DNA of 64,000 nt from NCBI GenBank assembly GCA_002471275.1, contig DKPQ01000023.1, positions 310,001 through 374,000 on the forward strand, written 5' to 3'. Below, piece after piece: positions 16,124 to 25,308 of the stretch; position 1 is the stretch's first letter, and each line of letters starts with the position of its first letter. A model generated the notes under the pieces. It did no database searches. It was not told where the DNA came from and saw only the letters and a list, made by a program, of their open reading frames with translations. This DNA is from Flammeovirgaceae bacterium UBA7330. Its GTDB lineage: Bacteria; Bacteroidota; Bacteroidia; Cytophagales; Cyclobacteriaceae. A program made the translations under genes and the position numbers.

Positions 16124-17032
16124 ATGCAAAATAGAAAAATTGCAGTGGATCTCGTATATACCTGGGTGAATGGTGAAGATGAGGATTACCTAAAAACCTG
16201 TTTTGAATACTCCGGTGGGACAAGAGATACAAACCCTGAAAGATACCGGGATACATATCAGCTATTAAAGTATAGCCTACGGTCGGTAGTAAAGCATATT
16301 GATTGGTTTAACAAAATCTACATCGTCACAGCTCGTCCCCAGGTACCTGAATGGATAGACGCCTCTCACCCGAAAATTCGTGTTGTGCATCACGATGAGA
16401 TCATAGATGAAGAATACCTTCCCACTTTCAATCCCAATTGCATAGAGAGTTTTTTGCACAAAATTCCGGGACTTCAAAAGCACTTTCTCTATATCAATGA
16501 TGACTTCCTATTTGGTTCAAAAACAGAAATTCACGACTTTTTCCCAAATGGGAAGATCAGAATTTTTAATACACTCTTTGGTGAAAACCTGCCGTGGAGA
16601 ATCTATGATGGAAAAAATGATATCATTGGTCTGGGCATCATTGAGCACACACCACTCTTTATCAATAAGGATTATTGGGAAGCAATGACCAAATTGTTCC
16701 CCGATAAAATGGATCAAACCAGATCTAACAAATTCCGAAAGGATGAAGATTTGATGACCTATAAGTTCTTCAGATATTTTATGCTTAAATATAAAAGGCA
16801 GGAGAGCCAACCGATTTATATCAGGGACTTGCTAAAGATCAATACTTTCCATAAGATCATGAATCATCTGCCAAGTCAAAGGAAGGCCTTCCTGCGGCTC
16901 GAAAGGAAAAAACCAAAATTCTATTGCCTCAATGACGATCAAAGAGATAATCCAAACCCAGAAGTAGTGAAATTGGTAAAGGGTTTTCTTGATAGGATGT
17001 ATCCTGAGAGGTCGGAGTTTGAAGGGTTTTAG
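16124..17032 (+). CDS. Stealth-family capsular polysaccharide phosphotransferase
   Basis: The 302-residue protein carries conserved region 1 at the N terminus (DLVYTWVNGED, residues 9-19) and region 2 (RDTYQLLKYSLRSV from residue 42 and FLYINDDFLFG, 121-131). These are the signatures of Stealth proteins, the family of bacterial hexose-1-phosphate transferases related to the human GlcNAc-1-phosphotransferase. It would build a phosphodiester-linked glycan. It is divergent from licD with only 29 bases between the starts and overlaps the convergent GT92 gene by 4 bases. Confidence 0.88.
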   Translation: MQNRKIAVDLVYTWVNGEDEDYLKTCFEYSGGTRDTNPERYRDTYQLLKYSLRSVVKHIDWFNKIYIVTARPQVPEWIDASHPKIRVVHHDEIIDEEYLPTFNPNCIESFLHKIPGLQKHFLYINDDFLFGSKTEIHDFFPNGKIRIFNTLFGENLPWRIYDGKNDIIGLGIIEHTPLFINKDYWEAMTKLFPDKMDQTRSNKFRKDEDLMTYKFFRYFMLKYKRQESQPIYIRDLLKINTFHKIMNHLPSQRKAFLRLERKKPKFYCLNDDQRDNPNPEVVKLVKGFLDRMYPERSEFEGF

Positions 17033-17838
17033 GAGGCTCTATCTTTAATTCGTTCTTTTACTCCTGTTACTTTGTTTTTCATCCTTAAATCTTCCACCTC
17101 GTTGCATTGGCTATTCATTCGTTCAAAAGCTTCAATGGAAGTATCCCTTGACCTCATTACATTTTGCCTGTTTTTATACTCCTCGTGCGATTTGGTATAA
17201 TAATGATTGATATGAATCCCCACTTTTTCAGGGTCTGTTAAAACATTACCTCCAGAAAACCTTTTATAGCCCCAACGATGAGAATTATAGTGATATCGGT
17301 TGTTAGAAAGAAAATCACCATTTCCTGCATCTTTATAGTCTGAGTATGATTCTTCCCGTTTATTGTAGTTTTCTATTACTAAACCATTGGGCTTTTTCAA
17401 ATGTCCATTATTTCCAAAATTATACCGATATACACGATATCCTTTTGTCTTTGTGTGGTCCAAAGTTTTAACCCACTCCTTTAAGTCATTTCCACCATCG
17501 TTAAGTACCAAAAACTCATCAATATCAAGCTTTTGAATCCACTGACTTTCGTATCGGTAATTCTTTGCACAGTGAGCATAAGCAATGTGGCTTTTATCCC
17601 TCTCCCAAAATCGAGTAGTGCGATCATATTTTGTCCCATCAAAATGCGTCCATGGATGACGAGTTACAAGACCAGCTCGTTCATATGGTCTAAGCAGTTC
17701 CATGGCATCAAGACCCCCATCCTGATCATACAGATAAAAATGATCTACACCCATCATCAAGTGATATTCCAGCCACTCGTGGAAGTATTCATTTTCATTT
17801 TTAAAAACTGAAACGGTTGATAGAAAATATTTTTTCAA
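17029..17838 (-). CDS. GT92-like (DUF23) glycosyltransferase
   Basis: The 269-residue protein opens with the hallmark of the GT92/DUF23 group: FKNENEYFHEWLEYHLMMGVDHFYLYDQ (split here at residues 12-39), followed by a DxD-like LDIDEFLVL near residue 105. The family uses a GT-A fold and usually transfers galactose or a related sugar. Codon usage is AT-rich like that of its neighbours. It converges on the Stealth gene with a 4-base overlap. The sugar donor cannot be named from sequence. Confidence 0.78.
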   Translation of the reverse strand: MKKYFLSTVSVFKNENEYFHEWLEYHLMMGVDHFYLYDQDGGLDAMELLRPYERAGLVTRHPWTHFDGTKYDRTTRFWERDKSHIAYAHCAKNYRYESQWIQKLDIDEFLVLNDGGNDLKEWVKTLDHTKTKGYRVYRYNFGNNGHLKKPNGLVIENYNKREESYSDYKDAGNGDFLSNNRYHYNSHRWGYKRFSGGNVLTDPEKVGIHINHYYTKSHEEYKNRQNVMRSRDTSIEAFERMNSQCNEVEDLRMKNKVTGVKERIKDRAS

Positions 17839-17869
17839 ATTCGTAAAATCTTAAAATAGGTAAATATGA

Positions 17870-18517
17870 CTAGCCATACTTTCTCTTCCAATATTTAAAG
17901 GAATGTAACCCTCTTCCCATTTTGGCATTTCCATTCTTAATAAAGGCAGTATCCTGATTATCTATAGAAGCCATTTTCCCCTGACCAGATCCAATCCAAA
18001 ATTCACATCCATATCTCTCAGGTCCATATTTTTTGGAGCTAAACTTGGGTTCATAAATCTGAACGTATTCTTTGGGATCTTTAAGGGATTTTATGTAACC
18101 ACACCTAGCAAACCAGAAATTTCCCGAGTAATGTGGAAGCCGATTACCCTCAACCTCAAAATCATAATACCTAATGCCTGATACATCATTTGTCTCAAGG
18201 TTCACAATATGGTTTTCCCATTTATATAATACCCAATAATTTAATGTTTCACGCCAGCGTCTGGTTAGCCTATCTTTAGGCTTTGAAACACCCTTGGAAT
18301 GTATATATGCGACCGCATGGTCATCCGGCTTATCTTTGGCGTACTCCCACAACTTGTGGAGAGTAGGGACCTCAAATTGATCAATCTCATCAACTTCCAA
18401 AAAATTCTCTATTACATTAGAATTAGGTATTTCTTCAAGTAATTGCTCATGTTCATTTTTTATCAACTGCCAGTTGTTGATCTTTGCAATATGATAAAAA
18501 ATAGTGATTGTTGACAT
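17870..18517 (-). CDS. putative glycosyltransferase-like protein of unknown specificity
   Basis: The 215-residue soluble protein has no signal peptide or membrane span. It contains YIHSKGVSKP followed by RRWRETLNYWVLYKW and later HYSGNFWFARCGYI; the first motif with a downstream WR-M/L is seen in uncharacterised proteins of surface polysaccharide loci that look like GT-A enzymes. A GNFWFA segment resembles the acceptor region of family 2 transferases. The start lies only 7 bases from the start of the divergent gene at 18525. I do not recognise a characterised homologue. Confidence 0.55.
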   Translation of the reverse strand: MSTITIFYHIAKINNWQLIKNEHEQLLEEIPNSNVIENFLEVDEIDQFEVPTLHKLWEYAKDKPDDHAVAYIHSKGVSKPKDRLTRRWRETLNYWVLYKWENHIVNLETNDVSGIRYYDFEVEGNRLPHYSGNFWFARCGYIKSLKDPKEYVQIYEPKFSSKKYGPERYGCEFWIGSGQGKMASIDNQDTAFIKNGNAKMGRGLHSFKYWKRKYG

Positions 18518-18524
18518 CTGAAGA

Positions 18525-19259
18525 ATGATTGAAGTTGCTGTATTTAATCACAATTGCAATTATAATGCAATCAAACTGACTAAAGAATTCAGAAAGTTTG
18601 CCAATACGTATTTGGTTGATAGCGGTTCACGCTTTGAGAATGAAGAAGAGCGAAGTCAATTTGATTCAATACTACCAAACGTATTCTATTGTGGGATGTT
18701 GAATGACATTGTTAAGCACTATAATAGTAGCACCAATACTGTTTTATTTATTGCGTCTGATGTTAAGGTTACCAATTCCAAATTAATACTAGAACGAGCA
18801 AGTAAAGCCTTTCAAGATCCAAAAATTGGTGTTTATGCACCCTCAGTAAACAAAGAAGGGTCGAATCATCCACAGATGAGGAATAAAAAAACAAATGGAT
18901 TTAGAGATGCACTCTTTGTTGACGGATTTTGTTTTGCTGCTCGAATGGAATTACTAAATAAAATATTTCCAATTGACTTGAAACTCAATAAAATTGGCTG
19001 GGGTGTTGATGTTTATTTAGCTTATATAGCACTAAACTCAAACATGATTTGTGTCGTTGACGATCAGGTAAAAGTTGAACACTATGTAGGACCGAATAAC
19101 CACCCAAACCCTGAAAAATTTATAGATGAAGCTAAAACCCAGAGATACCTATGGTATAAATCATTATCAAAAGGCGCCCGAAACTACAATAAAATGGCCT
19201 CCATTGAACTTTTCAAAAATCAAATAGGAGCAAAATTTTTTCAAATGCTTTACAGGTGA
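18525..19259 (+). CDS. GT2-like glycosyltransferase
   Basis: The 244-residue protein fits a GT-A glycosyltransferase: an N-terminal strand-helix unit (VAVFNHNCNYNAIKL), FIASDVKVTNSKLIL in place of the DxD region near residue 76, then VDGFCFAARMELL and a GWGVDVYLAY segment (about 163-172) that corresponds to the catalytic GxDxD/E loop of family 2 enzymes. There is no membrane anchor. It ends one base before the convergent fucosyltransferase-like gene. The donor is unknown. The 7-base gap to the divergent neighbour means its promoter lies inside that gene. Confidence 0.65.
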   Translation: MIEVAVFNHNCNYNAIKLTKEFRKFANTYLVDSGSRFENEEERSQFDSILPNVFYCGMLNDIVKHYNSSTNTVLFIASDVKVTNSKLILERASKAFQDPKIGVYAPSVNKEGSNHPQMRNKKTNGFRDALFVDGFCFAARMELLNKIFPIDLKLNKIGWGVDVYLAYIALNSNMICVVDDQVKVEHYVGPNNHPNPEKFIDEAKTQRYLWYKSLSKGARNYNKMASIELFKNQIGAKFFQMLYR

Positions 19260-20066
19260 CTACCAGGTAGCTTTACTTAGAAACCCATCCCACTCTTCAT
19301 CGGTGTTGTCTGAGAATGTAGTCACTTTTTTATCAGCCATCTTAAGCAATTGATTTTCAATACAATAGGCAAGAAAATTATCTTCCTTTTGAATATCTGA
19401 CAACCAGGGAATATTTTGAATCAACTTTAGTTTATAGTCTCTACTTATTTCATCAAAAAACCCCTCTTTTGTCTCATTTGACATAACATATACAATATTT
19501 GGACTACCAATTTTTTTGAGCACGTTTAAAATATTTTTTGGTCTGGTATCTTTCCATAGCCGCCATTTCTTTTTCAATACGTCTCTCCTTCTAACATGTA
19601 CAACCGTCAGTGGATAATCTATCTCTTTACGTAACTTTTGAGCAAGAGTAACCACTTCTTTTGAATAAGGTATTTTGACTTTATGATAGATATCAAAATC
19701 TGTTTTAAGGTATTTCCAGCTACAACCCTCATTAGGTGGAAACTTCCGAACAGCCATGACTGCAAGAGGATCAATGGAATCATTCATTTGATATTCCTGT
19801 TCGACTTCGATTCTACCTATATTTTTTTCAAGTTCTATTTGCGGCTTTTTTCCTTCAATTCGTACTCCCTGAAAGTCAAAATATTTTTCAAAATCGGTGT
19901 CGACACCTTTTCTAAAATTATGATACCCAAACAGATGCCACTTTGAAATAACTGCAACCCTTCCAAGTATATATGATTCATAAATCAAAGTCTTGAGGTT
20001 ATAAGCCTGATGACGCAATCCGGCTTTTTGAGTTGTAATTTGATATTTTAAATATTTATCGCTCAT
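19260..20066 (-). CDS. fucosyltransferase-like protein (HxRRxD-type GT-B)
   Basis: The 268-residue protein carries VVHVRRRDV in its middle (about residue 177), the GDP-fucose-contacting HxRRxD motif of GT11 alpha-1,2-fucosyltransferases and related families, followed by a predicted strand (IVYVMSNET) and a C-terminal TTFSDNT segment resembling the S-T-FS/WS region of those enzymes. The N-terminal tyrosine- and lysine-rich 60 residues are unfamiliar. The motif suggests transfer of fucose or another 6-deoxy sugar; confidence in the donor is low. It abuts the convergent GT2-like gene with no spacer. Confidence 0.6.
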   Translation of the reverse strand: MSDKYLKYQITTQKAGLRHQAYNLKTLIYESYILGRVAVISKWHLFGYHNFRKGVDTDFEKYFDFQGVRIEGKKPQIELEKNIGRIEVEQEYQMNDSIDPLAVMAVRKFPPNEGCSWKYLKTDFDIYHKVKIPYSKEVVTLAQKLRKEIDYPLTVVHVRRRDVLKKKWRLWKDTRPKNILNVLKKIGSPNIVYVMSNETKEGFFDEISRDYKLKLIQNIPWLSDIQKEDNFLAYCIENQLLKMADKKVTTFSDNTDEEWDGFLSKATW

Positions 20067-20159
20067 TACAATATATTAACAAGCTTTTTGTCACAGAATA
20101 AGAATATTCAGGGTCATCAAATCCACTAAAAATTACTTTTTGATTTAACCTTGTACCCA

Positions 20160-21749
20160 ATGAAGGCGATATTCTTTTTAATAAAACTTGGTGGTTGGCA
20201 ATTTATTGGAGCTGGCTTACTCAGCTTGGTCGCAGGTATGAGTAGTGGTCTTGCCATTAAATCAATCAATGAGTCTATTCATAATGGAATTCCTGATATG
20301 CAAAGATATCTATTTGTAATTGGAAGTTCTCTTTTGTTATTCATTACATCTTCTGTCATTGCAAGCACAACCATAGTTGCAATACTTCAAAGAATTGTAA
20401 CTGGGCTTACAAAGGATTTTGCAATTAAAATCCTCAATGCAGAGTACATTAATACCGAATCGAATCAAGATAAATTAATGTCTGTGTTTTTTCATGATAT
20501 AAATACTATTTCAAATCTCACTGAAAAAATCCCAAATCTATTTGTGTCGAGCACAGTAGTGATGGTATGTAGTGGTTACATCTACTATCTATCTTCTCAA
20601 CTATTCTTATTTCTTATCGGAATGATCATGCTTGTCGGCCTTTCCGTATTAATCACTAATAGGCCATTGCGTAAGGTTGCCCGGATAAACCGTAGCATTT
20701 TTGATACTTACCTACAAAAAACAAAACACCTGATTTATGGTATTAGGGAATTAAAGCTCAACAAGCATCATTACAAATATTTTATTGATGATGAATTTGA
20801 AAGAACTCTTGAGACCAAACGAAAAAACACCGTAAAAGAAAGAATCATTATAACTACAACAGATAAAATTGTTGAATCATTGGCACTAGCCAGCATTGCC
20901 TTAATGGTACTATTCTTTACTTATTTATCTTCAGACACAAATCAGGATTCATTTGTTGAAGGATTTACTATGTCTTTGTTCCTGGCTGCCCCACTTGCCA
21001 GTGTTGCCAGTTTTGCAAAAGGCCTTAAAACATTTAATGCAGCGATGAATCAAATATCAACCCTTGGTTTAGAATTAGATAAAAAAGTATCTGTTTCGGG
21101 AGTTGTCACTAATAATAGCAGTCATTTTACCCCGTTAATATTGAATAAGATATGCTTTAAGTATGAAACAAATAAAACCGAATACACGCTAAATAATATT
21201 AATTTAACGATTCCACCTGGCACAATTAACTTTATCACTGGAGGTAACGGAAGTGGTAAAACAACATTGGGAAAGGTTATTACAGGTCTCTATACTCCAA
21301 ATACAGGGACTATAGAACTAAACGGTCAAAAAGTAGAAAAAACGAATCTCGATGATTATCGAAACCATTTTACAGCAATTTGGAATGATAATTACCTCTT
21401 TGAAGACGTCAATTATACTCAATGGAAAAACTATGATTGGAATAAAAAGTTAAAAGAATTAGAACTTGATGATCATCTTGGCATAGAAAATGGTATATAT
21501 ACAAACATGAAACTATCCAGTGGTCAACAGAAAAGACTAGCCTTTTTAACATCACTATTGGAAGATAAACCCATTTGGTTTTTTGACGAGTGGGCTGCTT
21601 ACCAAGATGTACACTTTAAGCAATTATTTTACAATGAAATCCTACCAAATTTAAAAAAAATGGGAAAAACCATCATTGCTATTACACATGATGATCAATA
21701 TTTCCAGGTAGCAGATCAGATCATTGAAATTAAAAACGGGACTAATTAA
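20160..21749 (+). CDS. SyrD/PvdE-type (cyclic peptide exporter) ABC transporter with fused ATPase
   Basis: The 529-residue half-transporter has six hydrophobic segments in the first 300 residues, then an ATPase domain with Walker A GGNGSGKTT (about 361-369), signature LSSGQQKRLAF and Walker B WFFDEWAAYQD. The S-G-Q-x-KR signature and the DEWAA switch are diagnostic for the cyclic-peptide exporter subfamily (SyrD, PvdE, YojI). The ATG at 20160 is chosen over the TTG at 20151. No peptide synthetase or obvious precursor gene is in the window; the next gene, 8 bases downstream, encodes a small secreted protein. The substrate could be a peptide or an island-specific lipid/glycan. Confidence 0.82.
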   Translation: MKAIFFLIKLGGWQFIGAGLLSLVAGMSSGLAIKSINESIHNGIPDMQRYLFVIGSSLLLFITSSVIASTTIVAILQRIVTGLTKDFAIKILNAEYINTESNQDKLMSVFFHDINTISNLTEKIPNLFVSSTVVMVCSGYIYYLSSQLFLFLIGMIMLVGLSVLITNRPLRKVARINRSIFDTYLQKTKHLIYGIRELKLNKHHYKYFIDDEFERTLETKRKNTVKERIIITTTDKIVESLALASIALMVLFFTYLSSDTNQDSFVEGFTMSLFLAAPLASVASFAKGLKTFNAAMNQISTLGLELDKKVSVSGVVTNNSSHFTPLILNKICFKYETNKTEYTLNNINLTIPPGTINFITGGNGSGKTTLGKVITGLYTPNTGTIELNGQKVEKTNLDDYRNHFTAIWNDNYLFEDVNYTQWKNYDWNKKLKELELDDHLGIENGIYTNMKLSSGQQKRLAFLTSLLEDKPIWFFDEWAAYQDVHFKQLFYNEILPNLKKMGKTIIAITHDDQYFQVADQIIEIKNGTN

Positions 21750-21757
21750 TAACTAAA

Positions 21758-22135
21758 ATGTTAGCAGCATTATTCATTCTTTTAAGCTCTCTTGTTCAAA
21801 GTTCAGAATATTCATTACAATTCAGCAAAGTAGATAATAGGGTAAATGTATTCGTTGGTGACTCACTTATCTTTGACAGTGAAACTATTGACAATTCTCC
21901 AGGTTTGAAGTTTGATGTCAACTTATCAGCTTATGTTGATGACAGTAATCAAAAAGTCAAGGTAGTTTTGTACAACGGACATCCACCATACTCCGTTCAT
22001 CAAGTAGATCCGATTTGGGAATTGAGATTTGAATTATTCAGAGGAAAAGAGGAACTCGATTTCTTTTATGAATATGGAGATAATAATGCTCTAGGAAAAG
22101 TTGTTGAACTTGAAATAGACCTAAATAATTACTAA
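21758..22135 (+). CDS. small secreted protein of unknown function
   Basis: The 125-residue protein has a short signal peptide (MLAALFILLSSLVQSSEYS) and an acidic mature part rich in Asp, Glu and aromatic residues, predicted as all-beta. I recognise no domain. It lies 8 bases after the ABC exporter and 31 bases before the Wzi gene, in the same direction and with the same AT-rich composition, so it is probably part of the same operon and acts in the periplasm or at the outer membrane. Confidence 0.65.
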   Translation: MLAALFILLSSLVQSSEYSLQFSKVDNRVNVFVGDSLIFDSETIDNSPGLKFDVNLSAYVDDSNQKVKVVLYNGHPPYSVHQVDPIWELRFELFRGKEELDFFYEYGDNNALGKVVELEIDLNNY

Positions 22136-22166
22136 TCACCATATACGCGATCCTACAAATCTCTAC

Positions 22167-23660
22167 ATGAATCAAATTAAACTTATTCTCCTATTAGCAT
22201 TTTCTTATCCAGCTTTTGAAACAATCGCCCAAATAAGTATTCCTGGAGATGTTTTTAATAGGATTGATAAAATTGAAGATACAACCAGTTTAAATCTATA
22301 TCCATCCATTACAAAAAACCTTGATGATGAATTTAAAGTACTCTATCCATATTCGAAACTATCCATAAACTCCTCTTACCCAAGAGGGTATAATGATGGA
22401 CCTATTTGGAAGGGTAAAGGAGCGACATGGGAATTTCATGGTGGCTTTTCAATGAACCGTGCGGCTCTATCTATTACGCTGTTTCCATCTGTCTATTACT
22501 CTCAAAACAGCAACTTCAATCTCGCCCCAAATGGAAATCAATCATTAATTCCAGAAAGGTACAAGTTTGGCAACGGCATTGATTTTGTACAACAATTTGG
22601 ATCAGGCCCATTTGTTGCACTTCATCCTGGTCAAAGTGAAATAAGGCTCACCTTTGGAAAGTTTTCAACAAGCATTTCTACGCAAAACTACTCAGCGGGA
22701 CCATCTAACTATAACCCTATCATCCTAAGTAGACAGAGTGCAGGATTCCCACATTTGAGACTGGGATTGGAGCCTATTAATATCAGGCTAAAAAGGTTTG
22801 ACATCGGTAAGCTTGAAATACAACATGTTACCGGGCTTCTTTCTGAATCAAAATATTTTGATAATAATTCGTTAAATGATCGAAGGTATTTTAATGGTCT
22901 TTTTGTAGGGTTCAGCCCAAGTATACTGCAAAACCTTACAATTGGATTAAATAAAACTCTATACAAAAACACCCAGTTTTTTGAACCTTGGGATTTACTA
23001 AGTGTATTTTATATAATTGATAGTGGAGTAAGAGGTGATAGTATTAATACGAATGATACTTTCGACCAACTGGCATCACTTACAGCCAGTTGGAATTTTC
23101 CAGATATTGGCTTTAGGGCATACGGGGAATTTGCAAAGAATGACTTTTCTGGGAATATTCGATGGACGCTAAGTGAACCAGAGCACAGCCGTGCATACAC
23201 CATTGGATTTGAAAAGATCGTTCAATTGAAAAGAGACTATTTTGTTCTTTCATATGAACACACTAACCTTTCACTAAATCATTCCTACCTATGGAGAGCA
23301 GAACCACCATTCTACATTCATTCTGTAAACATGCAAGGTTATACTCACAATGGCCAAATATTAGGGGCCGGAATTGGACCTGGCAGTAATAGCGACCATT
23401 TAGAATTATTTTATATTCATAAAAGCCTGGCACTAGACTTTTTGTTTCAAAGGATTGAGTTTAATAAGGATTATTTCATCAGGAATGTTCAAGGTGTCAC
23501 TAATCATGACGTTGAATACACTTTATCATTTAATATTCAGAAAAAATTTGACCACCTTGATTTGGGTCTTGAAACAAGCTATTGCTACAACATGAAAAGA
23601 TACTATTTAAGTGATGAAATAAACTTCTACCTAGCTTTGAGCACAGCACTAAGAATCTAA
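22167..23660 (+). CDS. capsule assembly Wzi-family outer membrane protein
   Basis: The 497-residue protein begins with a signal peptide (MNQIKLILLLAFSYPAFETIAQ) and continues as an aromatic-rich outer membrane beta-barrel with alternating strands to the C-terminal residue. Blocks such as GKFSTSISTQNYSAGP and RLGLEPI, and the length, match the Wzi/capsule assembly family (PF14052), which anchors or organises group 1-type capsule at the cell surface. It is the last gene of the glycan island and suggests that the polymer made by the upstream transferases is surface-attached. A 46-base gap precedes the GC-richer phosphopantetheinyl transferase gene. Confidence 0.85.
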   Translation: MNQIKLILLLAFSYPAFETIAQISIPGDVFNRIDKIEDTTSLNLYPSITKNLDDEFKVLYPYSKLSINSSYPRGYNDGPIWKGKGATWEFHGGFSMNRAALSITLFPSVYYSQNSNFNLAPNGNQSLIPERYKFGNGIDFVQQFGSGPFVALHPGQSEIRLTFGKFSTSISTQNYSAGPSNYNPIILSRQSAGFPHLRLGLEPINIRLKRFDIGKLEIQHVTGLLSESKYFDNNSLNDRRYFNGLFVGFSPSILQNLTIGLNKTLYKNTQFFEPWDLLSVFYIIDSGVRGDSINTNDTFDQLASLTASWNFPDIGFRAYGEFAKNDFSGNIRWTLSEPEHSRAYTIGFEKIVQLKRDYFVLSYEHTNLSLNHSYLWRAEPPFYIHSVNMQGYTHNGQILGAGIGPGSNSDHLELFYIHKSLALDFLFQRIEFNKDYFIRNVQGVTNHDVEYTLSFNIQKKFDHLDLGLETSYCYNMKRYYLSDEINFYLALSTALRI

Positions 23661-23706
23661 AGTTGCACAAGAAGATTTAAATCATTTTTCACGAAATCTA
23701 CGTAGA

Positions 23707-24192
23707 ATGATCGGTATAGACATCATAGACCTACAAGACCCCCTCCTCAAAAACAGGACTGGCTCAGATCGGTTTATCCTTCACCCGGAGGACCGAATCA
23801 TTCGCGACTTCTGGGACTACTGGACCGCTAAGGAGGCCATCTTTAAATGCCAACGCAAAACCGGGCCTTTCAAACCTAAAGATATTCCAATCAATTTCCT
23901 TTCGGATAAAAATTTTGATTCCAAGGGGTGGAAAGGAACAGTGATCTCAACCGAGGACTATTGCCTTTCTCTGGCAGGGGTTGTTGCAGAACACTGCATC
24001 TTCAACAGGGAGACCCCTAACTCATCACAGGAAATTCGCCACAAAATCACAAGATGGTTTTTGGAAGAACATCACATTGAAACATCGGTCATATCAGACG
24101 CTCAAGGACTTCCAATTCTGAGCCACAACCAATCACCAATTAGCCTTACCCATCACGGACGATTCATGGCTTTTGCCTGTATTTCAAATTAA
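23707..24192 (+). CDS. 4'-phosphopantetheinyl transferase superfamily protein
   Basis: The 161-residue protein has IGIDIIDLQD at residues 2-11 (the Mg-binding aspartate of AcpS/Sfp enzymes) and YWTAKEAIFK at about 59-68, the W-x2-KEA-x3-K motif of the family. The length is between AcpS (about 125) and Sfp (about 225). It would attach phosphopantetheine from CoA to carrier proteins. The dedicated ACP at 6030-6281, whose serine context is unusual, is the natural candidate substrate in this window, though the housekeeping ACP cannot be excluded. Confidence 0.85.
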   Translation: MIGIDIIDLQDPLLKNRTGSDRFILHPEDRIIRDFWDYWTAKEAIFKCQRKTGPFKPKDIPINFLSDKNFDSKGWKGTVISTEDYCLSLAGVVAEHCIFNRETPNSSQEIRHKITRWFLEEHHIETSVISDAQGLPILSHNQSPISLTHHGRFMAFACISN

Positions 24193-24228
24193 TTTAGTGA
24201 TTTCCTAAGGGAGAACATCTGTTGCCGT

Positions 24229-24236
24229 TAATTTTG
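24229..24236 (+). promoter_or_regulatory. candidate -7 promoter element for the kinase/phosphatase pair
   Basis: The sequence taattttg matches the Bacteroidota -7 consensus TAnnTTTG and lies 25 bases before the ATG at 24262. No well-placed TTG -33 element is visible, so this is a weak call. Confidence 0.35.
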
Positions 24237-24261
24237 GCCGCAATTAAAGATAACCTTATTC

Positions 24262-25308
24262 ATGCACAGACTCCTCGACTTTTCCGGCATCATTGAAGCT
24301 GCCTGGTTGGATTATGATGATAGCAGACCCATCAAGTCAATCACTGACATCAGTGCACAGGTCTCTACCAATCATGTCTACCGAATCAAATTTGAAGATG
24401 AAGGCATCATCATTGGCAAGCTATCTTATTTCGGAAAGTACGAATACTTCCTGGATGACCACACCATCATCAATGCACTGGCCAATAATCTCCAAAGTCC
24501 CTACGAGAACTTTGTTGCTAAATCTTTGACCAAGCATGGTCAGCTCTATACCTATCGCTACAAGTCCAGTGGGCTGGATGCCTGGGTGGTCTTCTACAAC
24601 CCAATACAAATAGACAAGAAGTTGCCCCGGAAGCAAAACCTGAAAACGGTGGAGAAACTGGGTGCCGAACTGGCCAAATTCCACAAGGCTTGTTTTACAA
24701 TACGCAATACGTTACCCTCACAGTACAAGCAGATGAAAGATGACATCAACCATCTGCAGGAAATACTGGAGACAGACCACGGAAAATTTGAACACCGGGG
24801 TCACATAGAATCTATCCAAAACCAGTGTGAAACCTTCTTCGAAAACTATAAGGCATTAGGAATTGATTCTTTAAAGTCTATCCCGGTATTCGTCGACTGG
24901 AACATCGGTAATTTCTCGGTCACGAAAGACATGCGTTTCTTCTCCAGATGGGACTACGACTGGTTCAGAATGAGTTCACGCGTTATGGACTTTTATTTCT
25001 TTAGCCGGGTGTGCTCAGAAGCCGGTGACAAAACCGTATTCAGCTACCTGCTCGATCCTATGATGGAAGACCGATTTATGATTTTCCTGAAAAGCTATCA
25101 CGAAATATATCCGCTCACAGAGCAGGAGATACTTTTTATGAAGGAAGCGTATCGATTCTTTATTATCAATTATGTAGTCAAAGACGGACGCTATTTCTTC
25201 CATGAAATCTATGCTACCAAACTTCAGCGTGAGGCACATGAAATTTATTTTCCTAAATTGGAAGAATCATTTGACGCCAAAAAGATCCTAAAAGCTCTGA
25301 AACTATGA
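24262..25308 (+). CDS. aminoglycoside phosphotransferase/choline kinase-like protein
   Basis: The 348-residue protein has the protein kinase-like APH fold signs: an N-terminal glycine/lysine lobe (GIIIGKLSYFG), the catalytic loop VFVDWNIGNF (about residues 212-221, Brenner motif with D and N) and a metal-binding DYDW about 16 residues later (DYDWFRMSSRVMDFYFF). The substrate is a small hydroxylated or aminated molecule. It overlaps the HAD phosphatase start by 4 bases, so the two are coupled and could act on the same metabolite. It resembles kinases of the choline/ethanolamine/homoserine group rather than antibiotic-resistance enzymes. Confidence 0.7.
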   Translation: MHRLLDFSGIIEAAWLDYDDSRPIKSITDISAQVSTNHVYRIKFEDEGIIIGKLSYFGKYEYFLDDHTIINALANNLQSPYENFVAKSLTKHGQLYTYRYKSSGLDAWVVFYNPIQIDKKLPRKQNLKTVEKLGAELAKFHKACFTIRNTLPSQYKQMKDDINHLQEILETDHGKFEHRGHIESIQNQCETFFENYKALGIDSLKSIPVFVDWNIGNFSVTKDMRFFSRWDYDWFRMSSRVMDFYFFSRVCSEAGDKTVFSYLLDPMMEDRFMIFLKSYHEIYPLTEQEILFMKEAYRFFIINYVVKDGRYFFHEIYATKLQREAHEIYFPKLEESFDAKKILKALKL

